A DNA stretch of 64,000 nt. Source: JAJYQH01 sp036261615 (GTDB lineage: Bacteria; Actinomycetota; Actinomycetes; Propionibacteriales; Propionibacteriaceae). Shown here piece after piece: positions 24,693 through 31,985 of the stretch. The notes under the pieces were generated by a model. That model searched no databases and had not been told where the DNA came from. It was given only the letters and a program-made list of their open reading frames with translations. Made by a program: the position numbers and the translations under genes. Position 1 is the first letter of the stretch, and each line of letters starts with the position of its first letter. Location: the NCBI GenBank assembly GCA_036261615.1, contig DATAKK010000063.1, positions 8,918 through 72,917 of the forward strand, given 5' to 3'.

Positions 24693-26177
24693 ATGTCCAT
24701 GACCACGCAGCAGACGACGACCCGAGAGGTGACGATGGAGCGATTGAGCAGCCGGACGCTGGAGTCCGTCGAGGCGGGTGCGGCGGTGAGCCTGCCGCCC
24801 CGGGGCTGGGCCGGACAGGGGGTGGGCATCGTCCACCTCGGTATCGGCGCCTTCCACCGGGCCCACCAGGCGGTGTTTACCCAGGACGCCTTCGCGGCGA
24901 CCGGCGACGACCGGTGGGGCATCTCCGGGGTCACCCAGCGCTCCGCCTCGGTGCGCGACCAGCTCGCACCCCAGGACGGCCTCTACGGCGTCCTGGAACG
25001 GGCGGTCGACCACGTCGGGGTCAACGTGGTCGGCTCGGTCCGGGAGGTGCTCTACCCGGGCGAGCAGTACGAGCGGGTGATCGAGCGGCTGGCCGACCCG
25101 GCCGTGCAGGTGGTCACCCTCACGGTCACCGAGAAGGGGTACCGCCGCGACGGGTCGGGCCACCTCGACCTCGCCGATCCCGCGGTCGCGGCCGAGCTGG
25201 CCGGGGGGCCGGTGACCAGCGCGGTCGGGCGGCTGGTCCGGGGGCTCGAGCGGCGCGCCGCGACGAGCGGGACGCCGGTCACGATCGTGTGCTGCGACAA
25301 CCTCACCGACAACGGCCGGGTGCTGCGGCGCCTGGTCGGCGACTACTGCGAGGCGCTGGCGGCGTCCGACCTGGCGGCGTGGATCGACGCGAACGTGCGC
25401 TTCCCGTGCACCATGGTCGACCGGATCGTGCCCGCTACCACCGACGCCGACCGGGCGCTGGGCGAGCGCATCCTCGGACTGCGCGACGAGGGCCTGGTCA
25501 CCGCGGAACTGTTCAAGCAGTGGGTGATCGAGGACGACTTCGCGGCCGACCGTCCGGCCTGGCACCTCGTGGGCGCCCAGCTGGTGGCCGACGTCGCGCC
25601 GTTCGAGAACATGAAGCTGCGCATCCTCAACGGCACCCACTCGACCCTCGCCTACCTCGGGGCGCTGCGGGGGCACGCGACGATCGCCTCCGCGGTCGCC
25701 GACCCGCAGCTGCTCGACGTCGCCGAGCACCTCATCGCCGACGACGTCATCCCGATCCTCGCCCAGCCCGAGGGCGAGGACCTCCCGGCGTACGGCGCGG
25801 AGGTGCTCAAGCGGTTCTCCAACCCGGCGCTGGCCCACAGGACCACCCAGATCGCCATGGACGGCTCGCAGAAGCTGCCGCTCCGGCTGCTCGGCACCAT
25901 CCGGGCCAACCTCGAGGCGGGGCGCACTCCGCACTACGCCCTGCGCGGGGTCGCCGGGTGGATGTCCTATCTCGCGCGTCCTGAGGGTGCCGACGGCCTG
26001 GCGCTGCCGGTCGACGACCCCATGGCGGACCGGCTCACGGGCCTGGTCCGCGGCCGCCGCGACCCCGCCGAGGTGGTCGACCGGCTGCTCGAGGTGCGCG
26101 AGATCTTCGGCGACGACCTCCCGGACGCCGCCGGCGTCCGGGACGAGCTGGTGGGGGGCGTTCGCGAGTTGCTGTAG
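24693..26177 (+). CDS. Mannitol-dehydrogenase-family reductase, probable tagaturonate reductase role
   Basis: A 494-aa long-chain polyol dehydrogenase with the Rossmann motif VGIVHLGIGAFHRAHQAVFT. It also has TLTVTEKGYRRDGSG, CCDNLTDNGRVLR and VAPFENMKLRILNGTHSTLAYLG with the catalytic lysine, then AMDGSQKLPLRLLGTI. By sequence it looks like UxuB/mannitol 2-dehydrogenase. By position (7 bases behind the LacI gene, opposite uxaC2-eda-kdgK-uxaA) it should reduce tagaturonate to altronate, because the only dehydratase present is UxaA. The ATG at 24693 has a GAGGGG site; a second ATG lies at 24699. A short hairpin at its end is shared with the convergent nuclease gene. Confidence 0.85.
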   Translation: MSMTTQQTTTREVTMERLSSRTLESVEAGAAVSLPPRGWAGQGVGIVHLGIGAFHRAHQAVFTQDAFAATGDDRWGISGVTQRSASVRDQLAPQDGLYGVLERAVDHVGVNVVGSVREVLYPGEQYERVIERLADPAVQVVTLTVTEKGYRRDGSGHLDLADPAVAAELAGGPVTSAVGRLVRGLERRAATSGTPVTIVCCDNLTDNGRVLRRLVGDYCEALAASDLAAWIDANVRFPCTMVDRIVPATTDADRALGERILGLRDEGLVTAELFKQWVIEDDFAADRPAWHLVGAQLVADVAPFENMKLRILNGTHSTLAYLGALRGHATIASAVADPQLLDVAEHLIADDVIPILAQPEGEDLPAYGAEVLKRFSNPALAHRTTQIAMDGSQKLPLRLLGTIRANLEAGRTPHYALRGVAGWMSYLARPEGADGLALPVDDPMADRLTGLVRGRRDPAEVVDRLLEVREIFGDDLPDAAGVRDELVGGVRELL

Positions 26178-26182
26178 CGGCG

Positions 26183-26199
26183 GGGACGCTCAGCGTCCC
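26183..26199. terminator. Compact hairpin between convergent genes
   Basis: GGGACGC, a three-base loop and GCGTCCC form a 7-bp stem in the 12-base gap and the first codons beyond it. It overlaps the stop of the nuclease gene and has no T run. Confidence 0.45.
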
Positions 26200-26906
26200 G
26201 GACAGGTGGTCAGCACCCGGACCATGGCCGCCTGCTCCGCGCCCGTCACCCACAGCCCGTACTTCCGCTTCACCGCCACCTGGCGGGCCACGTAGTCGCA
26301 GCGGAACGCCTTGTTCGGGGGCAGCCAGGTGGCGGCGTCCCCGTCGCCCTTCTGCTGGTTGACCCTCCCGCCGACCGCGAGCAGGTTGAGCGGGTCGTTG
26401 GCGAAGGCGACGCGCCGGGCGGCCGGCCAGCGCTGCGCGCCCTTCTGCCACGCGTCGCCGAGGGCGACGACGTGGTCGATCTGCACCTGGTTCGACGTGC
26501 GCACCCCGCGGACGAAGTGGATCGTCGTGCGGGTGTAGGGGTCGACGAGCGTCCCGGAGACGACGATGCAGTGGTGGGTGCCCGGCCGGAAGGTGACACC
26601 GGTGAGGTCGCGGGCGAGGATGTCGTTGCGCGTGTCGCAGCCGTTGTGGTCGGTGTCGACCCAGCCGTCGCCGAACATCCGCCGGGAGTATCCGGTCATC
26701 GGGGCCCGGCCCTTGACCGGAAGTTGCCGGGCCCGCGCGAGGGCGCTCCCGGACGCCGCCGGCGTCCCCGTCGCCCGCGAGGTCGCCCGGGCCGCCGCGG
26801 TCGTGGACACGGCCGGAGCCGGGGAGGGTGCGTGCGGCGCGACCGCGCATCCGGCCGGCAGCAGGGCGAGCGCACCCGCGACCCACACCGCCCACAGCCT
26901 TCGCAC
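26190..26906 (-). CDS. Secreted HNH-type (DUF1524) lipoprotein nuclease
   Basis: An exported protein of about 238 aa. An N-terminal hydrophobic stretch ends in the lipobox LPAGC, followed by an Ala/Ser/Thr-rich linker to about residue 50. The C-terminal domain is the DUF1524/HNH nuclease found in GmrSD-like enzymes: DTDHNGCDTRNDIL, then TSNQVQIDHVVALGDAWQKGAQ with the HNH histidine, then FANDPLNLLAVGGRVNQQKGD, and a late FRCDYVARQVAVKRKYGLWV. Such proteins are common surface or secreted nucleases in actinobacteria and may scavenge DNA. I took GTG 26906 because GGGAGGAGG lies upstream of it; a start at 26921 would swallow that site. Confidence 0.85.
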   Translation of the reverse strand: MRRLWAVWVAGALALLPAGCAVAPHAPSPAPAVSTTAAARATSRATGTPAASGSALARARQLPVKGRAPMTGYSRRMFGDGWVDTDHNGCDTRNDILARDLTGVTFRPGTHHCIVVSGTLVDPYTRTTIHFVRGVRTSNQVQIDHVVALGDAWQKGAQRWPAARRVAFANDPLNLLAVGGRVNQQKGDGDAATWLPPNKAFRCDYVARQVAVKRKYGLWVTGAEQAAMVRVLTTCPGR

Positions 26907-27054
26907 CCGACCTCCTCCCACAACACCTCATCCTGCCCTCGTCGCGCGGGCTTCCCGGCTGCGGCGCGAGGACCGGTCGACGTTCTCGACCGACGACGGG
27001 GGAAAACATCGGACCTTGTGGCGCGGACGCCGGGACAGTGCCGGACGCCGGGGC

Positions 27055-27060
27055 TAGCGT
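27055..27060 (+). promoter_or_regulatory. TAGCGT -10 box of a leaderless gene
   Basis: TAGCGT ends 7 bases before the ATG at 27068, which has no Shine-Dalgarno. The same arrangement recurs at about a dozen genes in the window. Confidence 0.5.
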
Positions 27061-27067
27061 CGGCGGC

Positions 27068-28084
27068 ATGGGTTTCCGCATGCGCCAGTCGATCCGGATC
27101 GCGCCCGGGATCCGGTTGAACGTCTCGGCCAAGTCGCTCGGCATCTCCGCGGGCGTGCGCGGTGCCCACGTCTCGCTCAACTCCCGCACGGGTGTGCGCA
27201 CCACGGCGTCGCTGCCGGGCACCGGCCTGTCGTACACGACCACGCACGCGGTGCACGCGCCGGCGTCCCCGGGGCGGGGGCCGGGCTCGGCGCCGCGCTC
27301 GCTGCCCGCGTCCCCGCCGCCGCAGGCTCCGCACCCCGGCCTGTTCGCGCCGCACTGGCACAAGGAACTGTTCGCCGCCCTCGAGCAGGGACGCACGACC
27401 GGTCTCGAGCCGATCGCCGTGCGGCACCCCGAGGCCCGCGCCACCTGCATGATGCTCGAGGCCCTGTCGCCCGCGACCGGCGCCGAGGGCGGACAGCGCG
27501 CCGAGCAGATGCTGGGCGAACTGTGGTCGACGGGCTACGACCCCGCATCCGACGGGTTCCTCCGCACCTACGCCCCCGACTCGACCACCTCGATCCGGCT
27601 CACCCCGATCCTCGTCGCCACGCTGCCGCTGTCCCGCGACGCGATCGGGCTCGCGCTCGCCGAACTGATCCAGGAGACCGGCAACCTCGACGGCGCGATC
27701 CAGGTCGTCGAGGGGGTCACGCCGAGCACCTACGCCGCGGTGAGCCTGGCGGACCTGTACGCCGAGGCGGGCCGCTGGAGCGACGTCATCGCCCTCACCG
27801 ACGGGATCCCCAACGGCGACGACTTCTGCACCTACCTGCTCATTCAGCGGGGGGTGGCCCTCCGGCAGTCGGGCTTCCTCGACGCCGCCCTCGACAGCCT
27901 CAAGGCGGCGCTGGCGCCCCGCTCGCGGATGGTCGCCCTCCGGCACCTGGCTCTCGTCGAGCGGGCCCTCACCTATCGGGCCTCGGGCAAGAAGTCGCTG
28001 GCGCGTCGCGACCTCGAGCGCGTCCTCGCCGACGACTCCCAGTATCCGGGCGTCGCCGACCTGCTCTCTCAGCTCGCGGGCTAG
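27068..28084 (+). CDS. DUF4236 protein with helical-repeat C-terminus
   Basis: A 338-aa protein. Residues 1-57 are a DUF4236 domain (MGFRMRQSIRIAPGIRLNVSAKS, then HVSLNSRTGVRTTASLPGTGLSY), a small beta-rich unit of unknown role. A Pro/Ala-rich linker (about 60-95) leads to a long helical region (about 100-335) with TPR-like repeats, such as LALAELIQETGNLDGAIQVVEGV and AVSLADLYAEAGRWSDVIALTDGI. Such repeats normally bind other proteins. There is no signal peptide or membrane segment. The start is probably leaderless behind TAGCGT. Neighbours give no functional clue. Confidence 0.82.
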   Translation: MGFRMRQSIRIAPGIRLNVSAKSLGISAGVRGAHVSLNSRTGVRTTASLPGTGLSYTTTHAVHAPASPGRGPGSAPRSLPASPPPQAPHPGLFAPHWHKELFAALEQGRTTGLEPIAVRHPEARATCMMLEALSPATGAEGGQRAEQMLGELWSTGYDPASDGFLRTYAPDSTTSIRLTPILVATLPLSRDAIGLALAELIQETGNLDGAIQVVEGVTPSTYAAVSLADLYAEAGRWSDVIALTDGIPNGDDFCTYLLIQRGVALRQSGFLDAALDSLKAALAPRSRMVALRHLALVERALTYRASGKKSLARRDLERVLADDSQYPGVADLLSQLAG

Positions 28085-28102
28085 CGCAGACGGGCGGCAG
28101 GG

Positions 28103-28149
28103 CCACCCGTTGGGGCGTGCTGGCGCGCGCCCGGCCCTCTGCATAGTGG
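28103..28149 (+). promoter_or_regulatory. Duplicated promoter region, copy 1
   Basis: A 19-base box (28103-28121, CCACCCGTTGGGGCGTGCT) is followed after 17 bases by CTGCATAGTGG (28139-28149). The same pair with the same spacing precedes the next gene. CATAGT is a plausible -10 element; the upstream box is not a standard -35. Confidence 0.6.
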
Positions 28150-28181
28150 AGCCAGGCATGGCCGACCACGAAGGAGACGAC

Positions 28182-28373
28182 ATGACCACACCCGCCTTTC
28201 CCGTCCCCCCTGTCGGAGGCGAGGGCAATCCGCTGGGCATCAACGAGGAGGGCGACGCCGCCCGCCGCGAGGCCGAGCAGCAGGAGGAGGCCTCCGACGA
28301 GCCGAGCGTGATCAGCCTCGACCAGAGCGAGCAGGCCGCCCGGGGCGAGCGGGCCGAGCCCGACGACGAGTGA
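28182..28373 (+). CDS. Small acidic protein, copy 1
   Basis: A 63-aa, strongly acidic and probably disordered protein. It starts with a proline-rich MTTPAFPVPPVGGEG, continues with an E/Q/D-rich stretch and ends PSVISLDQSEQAARGERAEPDDE. The second half (E-rich run, then P-x-VI-S/T-L, then E-x(3)-A-x(2)-GER) is shared with the next gene, so the two are tandem paralogues. No domain or function is recognised. Coding is supported by an AAGGAGACGAC ribosome site, the duplicated promoter and paralogy. Acidic tails of this type occur in small stress or nucleic-acid-mimic proteins, but that is speculation. Confidence 0.75.
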   Translation: MTTPAFPVPPVGGEGNPLGINEEGDAARREAEQQEEASDEPSVISLDQSEQAARGERAEPDDE

Positions 28374-28400
28374 CCCGCGGCGGAGGCGCTGCCGCTCGCC

Positions 28401-28447
28401 CCACCCGTTCGGGCGTGCTCGGCCTCCGTCGGCGCCCTGCATAGTGG
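28401..28447 (+). promoter_or_regulatory. Duplicated promoter region, copy 2
   Basis: CCACCCGTTCGGGCGTGCT (28401-28419) and CTGCATAGTGG (28437-28447) repeat copy 1 with one difference and the same 17-base spacing. The sequence between the boxes is not conserved, which points to selection on the boxes. Confidence 0.6.
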
Positions 28448-28482
28448 GGGCAGGACTCGCTGTCCTCCCGAAAGGAGACGAG

Positions 28483-28668
28483 ATGTCGCACCCCAACTTC
28501 CCTCTCATGCCCATGCATCCCGAGGACCACGACCGGGAGGGCCTCGACGACCCCACCGAGGAGGAGGCCGAGGAGATCGAGCAGTCCGAGGAGCAGGAGG
28601 AGCAGCCGGGCGTCATCACCCTCGAGGAGGAGGACGAAGCCGTCGAGGGCGAGCGGCGCGACCACTGA
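28483..28668 (+). CDS. Small acidic protein, copy 2
   Basis: A 61-aa paralogue of the gene before it, even more acidic: a His/Pro-rich start (MSHPNFPLMPMHPEDHDREG), a run dominated by glutamate (about residues 24-43) and the shared motif QPGVITLEEEDEAVEGERRDH. AAAGGAGACGAG lies in front of the ATG, nearly identical to the site of copy 1. It is probably expressed from its own copy of the duplicated promoter. No function is recognised. A hairpin made from one GGACGCC and one GGCGTCC word follows at 28689. Confidence 0.75.
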   Translation: MSHPNFPLMPMHPEDHDREGLDDPTEEEAEEIEQSEEQEEQPGVITLEEEDEAVEGERRDH

Positions 28669-28688
28669 CGCCGCGCGACGACCAGCAC

Positions 28689-28721
28689 CGGACGCCGGGA
28701 CCCCCAGGGTTCCGGCGTCCG
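28689..28721. terminator. Hairpin built from inverted GGACGCC/GGCGTCC words
   Basis: CGGACGCCGG (28689-28698) and CCGGCGTCCG (28712-28721) are perfect inverted arms around a 13-base loop, 21 bases after the small acidic gene. It is the clearest case of the over-represented heptamer forming a terminator-like stem. Confidence 0.65.
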
Positions 28722-28787
28722 TGCCTGTCCGGGCAGCGACCGCCCGGCCACGACCGATGGGGGACGCCCGCCCGTTAGTCTGGGCAC

Positions 28788-29495
28788 ATGTCGAGCGAGG
28801 CGGTGCCCCGGTTCCGGCATGAAGCGCTGGGAGTGATCCTCCAGGTGCGAGTGGACGCCGGCGAGCCCCGGCTGTGCGTCCTGGCCTGGCAGCGTCCCCG
28901 CGACCCGTTCGCGGGACTCTGGGCCCTCCCCGGCGGCCCGGTCGAGAGCGGCGAGACGATCGAGCAGTGCATCCGCCGCGAAGTGGAGACCCGGCTCGAC
29001 CTGTCCGCGATGGCGCACATGGAGCAGCTCCGCACCTACAGCCGCCCCGACCGCGACCCGATGCAGCGCACCATCGGCACCGCGTACCTCGGCATGGTCC
29101 CTGCCGACGTCGACGCGCCCCTGCCCGCAACGGCCGGCTGGCTCCCGGTGGGCCGGCTGCCGGGAATGGCGTTCGACCATGCGGAGATGGTCGGCGACGG
29201 GGTCGCCCGGATGCGGGCCAAGCTCTCGTACACCAACCTCGCGTTCGCCCTGGCACCTGCGAGGTTCACCATCGCCACTCTGCGCGACCTCTACTCGGCG
29301 GCCCTCGGCTACGAGGTGGAGGCGACCAACCTGCAGCGGGTGCTGACCCGGCGGGGGCAACTCACCCCTACGGGGGAGCGGCACCCATCGGGACGTACCG
29401 GGGGAAGGCCCGCGGCGGTGTTCCGGTTCGCCGCCCGACGGCTCGAGATCACCGACCCGTTCGCCACCCTGCGCCCGCACGGCGACCCGTCCTGA
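28788..29495 (+). CDS. NrtR-type Nudix-related transcriptional regulator
   Basis: A 235-aa protein with an N-terminal Nudix fold (about residues 8-140) and a C-terminal winged helix (about 145-225). The winged helix has the NrtR pattern FTIATLRDLYSAALGYEVEATNLQRVLTRRG, then TGGRPAAVFRF. The Nudix box GGPVESGETIEQCIRREVETRLDL lacks the second EE pair (TR instead), so catalysis is doubtful, as in NrtR repressors that sense ADP-ribose and control NAD synthesis. No nad genes are adjacent, so the target lies elsewhere or is autoregulatory. The start is leaderless-type: TAGTCT at 28776-28781, 6 bases before the ATG. Confidence 0.85.
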   Translation: MSSEAVPRFRHEALGVILQVRVDAGEPRLCVLAWQRPRDPFAGLWALPGGPVESGETIEQCIRREVETRLDLSAMAHMEQLRTYSRPDRDPMQRTIGTAYLGMVPADVDAPLPATAGWLPVGRLPGMAFDHAEMVGDGVARMRAKLSYTNLAFALAPARFTIATLRDLYSAALGYEVEATNLQRVLTRRGQLTPTGERHPSGRTGGRPAAVFRFAARRLEITDPFATLRPHGDPS

Positions 29496-29500
29496 CAAGG

Positions 29501-29534
29501 GGATCGCGCCCGTCGGGGGAAACGGGCGCGATCC
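29501..29534. terminator. Perfect 13-bp hairpin after the NrtR gene
   Basis: Arms 29501-29513 (GGATCGCGCCCGT) and 29522-29534 are exact complements around an 8-base loop, starting 5 bases past the stop codon. No T run follows. Confidence 0.75.
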
Positions 29535-29712
29535 GGATCGTGGGCGGGGGCGCCGCACACTTCTGGTCGATCGACCCACTTCCCCCGCGCGCCGCAAATA
29601 TACCCCTGGCCGCACGCCCGGCAAACCGAGCGCTGGGCGGGCAGGTCGGGCGGCCGCCGGGCAGCATCGTGAATCCGGGACGCGGGGTGGGCCGCCGCGC
29701 CTAGCCTGAAGT

Positions 29713-30123
29713 ATGAGCATCACGATCCACGAAACGTTCCTCCCGCACACCGACCCGGCGGCGGCCATCGATTTCTACCGCAGGGTGCTCGAGTTCGAGG
29801 TGCGGGGCGACGTCGAGAACCACGGCCTGCACTGGATCACCGTGGGACCGTCGCGGCAGGAGGACATCTCGGTCGTCCTCTACCCGCCGCAGGTCGCTCC
29901 CGGCATCACCGACGACGAGCGGCAGATGATCGAGGCGATGATGGAGCGCGGCGCCTACGCCAGCCTCAACCTCGCCACGTCCGACCTCGACGCGGTGTTC
30001 GCCCGGCTGCAGGCCGCCGGCGCCGACGTCGTCCAGCCGCCGACCGAGCATCCGTACGGCATCCGCGACTGCGCTGTCCGCGATCCCTCCGGCAATCTGC
30101 TCCGCATCCAGCAGCTCCGCTGA
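29713..30123 (+). CDS. VOC-family protein
   Basis: A 136-aa VOC/glyoxalase-fold protein. It opens ITIHETFLPHTDPAAAIDFYRRVLEFEV, has ASLNLATSDLDAVFARLQAAGADVVQPPTE, and ends YGIRDCAVRDPSGNLLRIQQ. The layout is that of single-domain VOC proteins of unknown substrate. A TAGCCT -10 box (29702-29707) ends 5 bases before the ATG and no ribosome site is visible, so the mRNA is probably leaderless. The gene stands alone and converges on the acyltransferase gene. Confidence 0.87.
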   Translation: MSITIHETFLPHTDPAAAIDFYRRVLEFEVRGDVENHGLHWITVGPSRQEDISVVLYPPQVAPGITDDERQMIEAMMERGAYASLNLATSDLDAVFARLQAAGADVVQPPTEHPYGIRDCAVRDPSGNLLRIQQLR

Positions 30124-30135
30124 CTCCCCGCGTCG

Positions 30136-31287
30136 TCAGGGGGTCCGGACGAGCCGGCGTCCCCGCTCCACGGTGACGACCGGCACCCGGGCCGGCTCGA
30201 CGACCCGCGCCCGGGGCGCCGGGACGAGCGCAGCCCTCAGCTTCCGCTCGAGGGGGCGTTCGTACACGTGGTAGATCGCCCCGGCGAGCAGCAGTGACGC
30301 GCCGCCCGCAGCCAGGTAGACGAGGAACTTCGAGATGCGGTCGCCGTGCAGTCCCGAGCTGTAGACGAGCCGCATGCTCAGTTCGTGCACCATGTAGAGC
30401 GCGAACGACCACTGGCCGAGGCGCACCAGCCAGCCCGCGCGCAGCGGGCTCGGGCGCTGGTCGAGGTCGGCCCGGGCGGCACCCAGGATGAGCGCCGCGA
30501 AGCCTACGGCGGTGATGATCTGCGCGTACCAGAAGGCGTCGGCGAGGTTCTGCTCGTGCCGGACCCCCCACTGCCACGCCACGAGGTAGGACGCCACCGC
30601 GAGGAGCGCGCCCCCCGGCAGGCCGATCCGCGGGCGCCAGCCGCGCTTCATGGCGAGCGCCAGCGCGACGCCGACGAGGAACTCGCCGATCCGGTACAGC
30701 GGCAGGTAGAAGAGGATGTCCAGATGCTGCCGGTCGATCCGGCTGAACAGCAGGGCGCCGCCCAGCAGCCAGCCGCCCGCCAGCGCAGCCATGAGCACCG
30801 GGCGGCGCCGCAGCCAGCCGATGCCCATGACGAAGGGGAACAGGACATAGAAGAACGCCTCGTCCGACAGCGACCACGCCGGCGAGTTGTAGGTGAGGGC
30901 GCCGGGGCCCGGAGCCCACGACTGGACGAGGAACAGCTGCGCCAGCCACCCCCACGGCCGCTTGTCGATGCTGCCGATGCCGAGGACGACGAAGACGGCG
31001 GCGACCGCGAAGGTGAGCAGGTGCACCGGGTAGATCCGGGCGAACCGCCGCGACCAGAACGCGTGCGGGGTGTCGTCCGGGCGATGCGTCCATGCGAGGA
31101 CGAACCCGGACAGGACGAAGAAGAAGGTCACCCCCACGTACCCGATCTCCAGCGGGTTCTTGCCGGGGTTGTGGTCGTGCACGCTCCACATCGACGCGTG
31201 GTAGAGCACCACCATGCCGGCCGCGAGAAAACGCAGTCCGGTCAGGGAGTCCAGGGCGCCCGTGGGGCGGCGGTTCGCGTCCGGCAT
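30136..31287 (-). CDS. Acyltransferase 3 (OafA/YrhL-like) membrane protein
   Basis: A 383-aa multi-pass membrane acyltransferase of the AT3 family. It starts with the typical LDSLTGLRFLAAGMVVLYHASMW (family histidine about residue 25), followed by GYVGVTFFFVLSGFVLAWTH and about ten hydrophobic segments. The loop FWSRRFARIYPVHLLTF matches the R-x(10)-H region of the family. Such enzymes O-acetylate or otherwise acylate exported glycans or lipids; the acceptor is not deducible. The ATG at 31287 is 7 bases behind a TATTCT -10 box embedded in a 31-base dyad, which suggests a leaderless, repressor-controlled promoter. Confidence 0.9.
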   Translation of the reverse strand: MPDANRRPTGALDSLTGLRFLAAGMVVLYHASMWSVHDHNPGKNPLEIGYVGVTFFFVLSGFVLAWTHRPDDTPHAFWSRRFARIYPVHLLTFAVAAVFVVLGIGSIDKRPWGWLAQLFLVQSWAPGPGALTYNSPAWSLSDEAFFYVLFPFVMGIGWLRRRPVLMAALAGGWLLGGALLFSRIDRQHLDILFYLPLYRIGEFLVGVALALAMKRGWRPRIGLPGGALLAVASYLVAWQWGVRHEQNLADAFWYAQIITAVGFAALILGAARADLDQRPSPLRAGWLVRLGQWSFALYMVHELSMRLVYSSGLHGDRISKFLVYLAAGGASLLLAGAIYHVYERPLERKLRAALVPAPRARVVEPARVPVVTVERGRRLVRTP

Positions 31288-31288
31288 T

Positions 31289-31319
31289 GTTCCGAGAATA
31301 CCTGAGGAATTCTTAGAAC
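31289..31319. promoter_or_regulatory. 31-base dyad over the acyltransferase promoter
   Basis: The dyad GTTC-2-AGAAT-1-CCT-1-AGG-1-ATTCT-2-GAAC is centred on 31304, 12 pairs in all. It begins 2 bases upstream of the start codon and contains the TATTCT -10 box on the minus strand. It is AT-rich against the surroundings and looks like a repressor operator. Confidence 0.6.
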
Positions 31320-31406
31320 CCAGGAGAATGGTGTGATCTGCCGGGAGCCGCCACCCTCAGGGCGACTCGAAACTGCTTGTCAGAGCCGGAAGTGGAGGTG
31401 GGCTGG

Positions 31407-31877
31407 TCAGCCCTTTCCGCCGGAGGCGAACAGGCCGGTCGTCGAGGCGCTCGCCAGCTCGTTGGTGAGGATGGTGAACCTCAAGGGGGCGCTCGGGGTG
31501 CCGTCCTCCACCGGGATCCGCTCGAACGGCAGGGCGTGCACCGTGTGGACATAGTGGTGGGCCGGGCCGGGGGGCGGGCAGGCGCCGCCGTACCCGACGT
31601 AGCCGTAGTCGTTGACCCACTCGCGGGCGGACGCCGGGAGCTGCTCGTTCTCGCCGAGGGAGGTGACGTCGGCCGGGATGTCGACGACGATCCAGTGCCA
31701 CCACCCCGATCCGGTGGGCGCGTCGGGGTCGTAGATGGTGATCGCGAAGCTCTTGGTGCCCTCCGGGGCGCCGTCCCAGCTGAGCGCCGGGCGCACGTTC
31801 TGCCCGTTGCACCCCTGCTCCGCATACCGGGGGTCGATCGTCCCGCCCTCGCCGAACGATGAACTGGTCACCCGCAT
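31407..31877 (-). CDS. YbhB/YbcL-type PEBP (Raf kinase inhibitor-like) protein
   Basis: A 156-aa phosphatidylethanolamine-binding-protein homologue. It opens VTSSSFGEGGTIDPRYAEQGCNGQNVRPALSW, with the ligand-pocket block ITIYDPDAPTGSGWWHWIVVDIP (DPDAP motif) and YGGACPPPGPAHHYVHTVHAL (the GxxPPxGxxH motif). All are standard for bacterial YbhB/YbcL. The cellular role of these proteins is not established. The ATG at 31877 has GAGG upstream; the frame extends to 31961 but the family starts here. It lies between the acyltransferase and helicase genes without overlap. Confidence 0.92.
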   Translation of the reverse strand: MRVTSSSFGEGGTIDPRYAEQGCNGQNVRPALSWDGAPEGTKSFAITIYDPDAPTGSGWWHWIVVDIPADVTSLGENEQLPASAREWVNDYGYVGYGGACPPPGPAHHYVHTVHALPFERIPVEDGTPSAPLRFTILTNELASASTTGLFASGGKG

Positions 31878-31985
31878 ACCGGCCTCCTCGCCGTCGTGTT
31901 GGAGCGCCGCACGCCGGACGCCGCCCGCGCGGCGCTGGTGGTCGCGGCGTCCGCGCTCCACGCTACCCGGGGGCGTGCCCCCGGG

